DNA of 63,790 nt, from positions 1 through 63,790 of the forward strand of contig JAFGLV010000016.1 in the NCBI GenBank assembly GCA_016927855.1. Reading direction: 5' to 3'. The notes under the pieces are model-generated. The model saw nothing but the letters and a program-made list of their open reading frames with translations. It was not told the origin of the DNA and ran no database searches. The position numbers and the translations under genes are program-made. Shown here piece by piece: positions 60,820 to 63,790 of the stretch (within the stretch, counting starts at the first letter, position 1; each line of letters opens with the position of its first letter). Source of the DNA: Sedimentisphaerales bacterium. Lineage in GTDB: Bacteria > Planctomycetota > Phycisphaerae > Sedimentisphaerales > Anaerobacaceae.

Positions 60820-63324
60820 ATGGAGCAAAACGGTATCAGGCAGAAACTGCGGCAGAAGCAGTTCATCGTATTGGCGGAATTGGTGGGGGGCCCGGGCTTC
60901 AGCTTCCGGCCGATCGAACAATTCCTCAAGGCCTACCAGGAAGCGTCCTCGGATAAGAGAGACGTTGCGCTGGCGGGCTTTGACCTGGCCGGCATCACAT
61001 TGCCCCAAAGTCCCGGCGGCGTCGCGAACATCGACCCGGCCAGCGTCATCAGCACCCTGCAGGCGAGCGACCTGCTTGACGGGCTCGACATCATACCGCA
61101 CATCAGTTGCAAGGACCACAACAGCGATGCAATCACCAGCGCGCTGATGGGATACAAGCAGGCCGGCGTTACGAGCGTACTGGCGCTGACGGGGGACAAG
61201 CCCGCCAAGTCCAAGGGGGTTTTCGAGCTCGAGTCGGTCGGTTTGCTGCGACTGATCCGCCAGATCAATCATCAGGCGTACCTTTCGGCGCAGCCTCAGT
61301 CGTTGTCGCGCGTCCACCAGTTCAACGCCGGCGCCGCGGTCTCACCGTTCAAGTACACCGAAGCGGCGCAGATGCAGCAGTATTACAAGATGGAGAAGAA
61401 GATCCGCTCCGGTGCGGCGTTTCTCATCACCCAAGTCGGCTGGGACTGGCGCAAGTCGCTGGAGCTGTTCACCTATCTGCGCGAGCGGAACTTGCACATT
61501 CCCGTGATCGGTAACGTCTACCTGCTCAGTACGTTGACGCCGGCGCCGCGCCTGATGCACGATATCAAGCTGCCGGGCTGCTTCGTCAGCGATGAGCTGC
61601 TCGCCAAGGTCTACTCCGAAGGGCTCGATGACCATCTCGAACGCGCCGCGCAGCAGGTCGCGCTCTACAAGGCGCTGGGCGCCGCCGGTGTGGATATCGG
61701 CGGTGTGCCCAACTTCGAACTGTTCGCCCGCATTCTGCGGAGGGCCGCGGAGATCGGCACCCACTGGGAGCCCTTCAAGGATAATCTGTGCTGGCACGCG
61801 AAAGAGGCCTTCTACCTCTATGACCAAAGCGGTGCGCCGGTGGCGCTGTCGCAGCCGCGTAGCACGCTGGGCAAGAAGTTCTTCGACTTCTCGCACCGTG
61901 CGTTCCTCGACCCGAAGCACGCAGGCTTTCACGCTCTCAAGAAGACGATGCGCTTTGTCGGCGCCGCCAAAGGTAAAGGCGCCGCGTACAAGCTCTTCAA
62001 TTCGGACGAGAAGTGGTTCAAGTACCTGCTGTTCGATTGCCAGGAGTGCGGCGACTGCTACCTGCCGGAGAATTTCGGGCTCTGCACCATCGGTGGCTGC
62101 GAGAAGGGCCTGGACAACGCGCCGTGCGGCGATGCGACGGTGGATGGGCGCTGCGGCAACAACCTCGACCATGTCTGCAAAGGCGATCTCATCTACCAGG
62201 CGGCGTCGTCCGAGCCAGGCGGCCGCGAGCGCCTGCGCGCGACCATCAACAAGCCACGCAATCCCGCGCTGAAGCACACCTCCTCGATCATCAACTACCT
62301 GTTCGCGAGGGACCATACCATGCCGAACGCGATCATCTCCATCGGTGAATCCGTACACGCGTCCATCCCCAAGACAGGCCAGATCATGAAGGAGTTGCTC
62401 GATGATTGCGGACTGCGGATTGCGGAATGCGGATTGAAGGCGGCCGATTCGTCTAATCCGAAATCCGGAATCCGAAATCCGCAATTGGATTACATTCGCG
62501 CCCTGATCGAGTCACAGGCCGCCGACGGCGCCGACTACATCGCGGTGAATCTCGACGCCTTCGGTGAGGACGATCCGCAGATGGCGGTCGATATGATGGT
62601 TGAGTACACGCGTCTCGTGCGCCAGTGGAGCGACGGCGTGCCGATCTGCATCGACAGTAGCAACGACGACGTGCTGATCGCCGGGCTCAAGGAATGGTAT
62701 GCGACGTCTGAGCCGGTCAAGGCGCCGCTGATCAATTCCGTCAAAGTCTATACGATGGATCGCATTCTGCCGCTCAAGAAGGAGTATGATTTCTCCTTCA
62801 TCGGCCTGCTGGTCAGCGAGGACAAGCCTACCGGTCCCGGCGGCTCACATTCGGTCGACGAGCTCTACAGCCTGGCCCAGCAGCTCTTCGAGAAGGCGGT
62901 CGGGCAATACGGCTTCGCGCCCGAGCATATTTTCTTCGACTCGACGGTCTTTCCGATCGCGATCGACATGCCGATGGAGCCGGGCGTACCGGGCTACACC
63001 TACCGCACGTTCGAGACGATTCGCAGGATCAAGAGCGACCCGGCTATGAAGGGCGTCCACTGCTCGCTCGGGATCAGCAATTCCGTGCGCGATCTGCCCG
63101 GCCGGCGGATCGGCGTCTGCCGCGCCTATGTCGCCAAAGCGATGGAGTACGGCCTCGACGCCGGTATCGTCAACGCGGCGCACCACTACGGAACGGTCGA
63201 GGCCGACCCGGCGCTGCTGGAACTGGTAGACGCTTATGCCAAGCTCGACGGCTCGGCCGAAGCGACCGGCAAAGCGATGGATCTGATGTCCAAGTTCTGT
63301 CGCGAAAACCGCAAGCCGACGTAG
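60820..63324 (+). CDS. Methylenetetrahydrofolate reductase / MetV-like / pterin methyltransferase fusion
   Basis: The 834-residue protein joins three parts. Residues about 1-310 are a MetF-type barrel (FIVLAELVGGPGFSF, IIPHISCKDHNSDAITSAL, VTSVLALTGDKP). Residues about 380-470 carry the Cys-rich MTHFR C-terminal (MetV) pattern, FDCQECGDCYLPENFG through CTIGGCEKG to APCGD. From about 500 on is a DHPS-like pterin-binding methyltransferase barrel of AcsE type (ISIGESVHASIP, ADYIAVNLDAFG, PICIDSSNDD, SLGISNSV). Together they would reduce methylene- to methyl-tetrahydrofolate and transfer the methyl group to a corrinoid protein. An in-frame repeat interrupts residues about 529-556. Confidence 0.88.
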   Translation: MEQNGIRQKLRQKQFIVLAELVGGPGFSFRPIEQFLKAYQEASSDKRDVALAGFDLAGITLPQSPGGVANIDPASVISTLQASDLLDGLDIIPHISCKDHNSDAITSALMGYKQAGVTSVLALTGDKPAKSKGVFELESVGLLRLIRQINHQAYLSAQPQSLSRVHQFNAGAAVSPFKYTEAAQMQQYYKMEKKIRSGAAFLITQVGWDWRKSLELFTYLRERNLHIPVIGNVYLLSTLTPAPRLMHDIKLPGCFVSDELLAKVYSEGLDDHLERAAQQVALYKALGAAGVDIGGVPNFELFARILRRAAEIGTHWEPFKDNLCWHAKEAFYLYDQSGAPVALSQPRSTLGKKFFDFSHRAFLDPKHAGFHALKKTMRFVGAAKGKGAAYKLFNSDEKWFKYLLFDCQECGDCYLPENFGLCTIGGCEKGLDNAPCGDATVDGRCGNNLDHVCKGDLIYQAASSEPGGRERLRATINKPRNPALKHTSSIINYLFARDHTMPNAIISIGESVHASIPKTGQIMKELLDDCGLRIAECGLKAADSSNPKSGIRNPQLDYIRALIESQAADGADYIAVNLDAFGEDDPQMAVDMMVEYTRLVRQWSDGVPICIDSSNDDVLIAGLKEWYATSEPVKAPLINSVKVYTMDRILPLKKEYDFSFIGLLVSEDKPTGPGGSHSVDELYSLAQQLFEKAVGQYGFAPEHIFFDSTVFPIAIDMPMEPGVPGYTYRTFETIRRIKSDPAMKGVHCSLGISNSVRDLPGRRIGVCRAYVAKAMEYGLDAGIVNAAHHYGTVEADPALLELVDAYAKLDGSAEATGKAMDLMSKFCRENRKPT
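62404..62486. repeat. In-frame inverted repeat inside the C1 fusion gene
   Basis: The left arm (62404-62436; GATTGCGGACTGCGGATTGC...) is matched by the right arm (62455-62486; AATCCGAAATCCGGAATCCG...). Each arm is a run of TGCGGATT-like heptamers. It keeps the reading frame and encodes a CGLRIAECGLKA then NPKSGIRNPQL insert. Confidence 0.85.
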
Positions 63325-63464
63325 AAGCAGACGATGGAATCATGGAATTGTCGAGTATTCGAATAGCAGGAGGCAGTCGAAAAAGAGACGACTGGATTTG
63401 ATGGCCTCGGATGTGAAGCGGTCTTTCGTCCCGTTGTGCAGCGCAACCGAGCGGGAGAAGCGGA

Positions 63465-63722
63465 ATGTTGAGCCTTGAGGGATTGCTTGCAGCAGTGGGG
63501 ATTGTGGTTGGCATTTACGCAATCGCGCAACCCGTGCAACGCCGGTCGATTAAGCTCTTTGTGCCAGCTTGGATTGTCCTTATTCCTCTGTGTCTGTCTG
63601 GCGCAGTGATTGTTTGGAGGCTCGCGGCGGAGATCTTTGGTTACATTCCTTACCCTTGGTCGGATTTCCTTTCAACCCTGCTAGCCTCTCTTCTCCCCAT
63701 AGTGCCCTCTGTGTCAGAATGA
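63465..63722 (+). CDS. Small membrane protein of unknown function
   Basis: This 85-residue frame has GGGAG nine bases upstream of ATG. It contains an N-terminal helix (LLAAVGIVVGIYAIAQPV), a second (LFVPAWIVLIPLCLSGAVIVW) and a short hydrophobic C-terminus. No domain is recognised. It is the last gene in the window, and the remaining 68 bases hold nothing I can call. Confidence 0.5.
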   Translation: MLSLEGLLAAVGIVVGIYAIAQPVQRRSIKLFVPAWIVLIPLCLSGAVIVWRLAAEIFGYIPYPWSDFLSTLLASLLPIVPSVSE

Positions 63723-63790
63723 GTGAGACAATTCCTTGCCAGTAATTAGAGTAGAGGGCAAGGAGGTAATGAGTATGCTGGATGTCATGG

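Overview
The window looks like a chromosomal segment of a G+C-rich, free-living bacterium, most probably a member of the Planctomycetota (Phycisphaerae-like). This is inferred from gene content: secreted LamG and InlB-repeat proteins, several glycoside hydrolases, HNH-AP2 proteins, DUF433/DUF5615 and HepT/MntA modules, planctomycete-style pseudopilins, glutaminyl-tRNA synthetase, and a two-gene topoisomerase VI. No rRNA operon, prophage or CRISPR array is visible. One tRNA (Pro, anticodon TGG) is present.

Layout. 1-2960: minus-strand secreted repeat protein (runs off the left edge), a small zinc ribbon and an FHA protein. 3227-9015: minus-strand sugar cluster (GH127 beta-L-arabinofuranosidase-like enzyme, sodium/solute symporter, DapA/NanA-type aldolase). 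9325-19288: PQQ-type propeller, SppA peptidase, secreted zincin with TSP3-like repeats, M1 aminopeptidase with HEAT repeats, GH130 enzyme. 19602-23939: a secreted unknown, an orphan DUF433 and topoisomerase VI B/A. 23940-30490 is an accessory region with a decaying REP-associated tyrosine transposase and its repeats, small zinc-ribbon and antitoxin-like genes, a DUF5677-like gene, HepT/MntA, OsmC, HNH-AP2 and a DUF433/DUF5615 pair. 30794-39119 is mostly housekeeping: glnS, a half-size TauE, a split chromate transporter, trpC, DUF1844, smpB, a HEAT-like protein and GH43. 39213-41010 holds two defence-like genes, each bracketed by short repeats. 41607-45121: recQ, tRNA-Pro and an acidic membrane protein. 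45222-51691 is a second accessory region: a second REP transposase with a different repeat family, a three-gene ParB / HD-like / radical SAM cassette, and a nucleotidyltransferase/HEPN pair flanked by direct repeats of an HNH-AP2 gene end. 51970-58770: a minus-strand envelope cluster (zinc-ribbon membrane protein, DUF2085, coiled-coil membrane protein, SPFH-SHOCT, giant vWA). 59168-63722: a pseudopilin, an unknown membrane protein, a three-domain methylenetetrahydrofolate reductase / pterin methyltransferase fusion and a small membrane protein.

How it fits together. The hydrolases, symporter and aldolase suggest uptake and breakdown of plant or algal polysaccharides rich in arabinose, xylose and mannose. 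The C1 fusion protein suggests folate-dependent methyl transfer of Wood-Ljungdahl type. Two separate REP/transposase systems, plus at least three further short palindrome families, have seeded the intergenic spaces. In several places they supply stop codons or lie in-frame inside genes. The strongest candidate for an undescribed system is the ParB / HD / radical SAM cassette at 46437-50062. The envelope cluster at 51970-58770 and the bacterial topoisomerase VI come next. All functional statements rest on reading motifs by eye; no database search was run.
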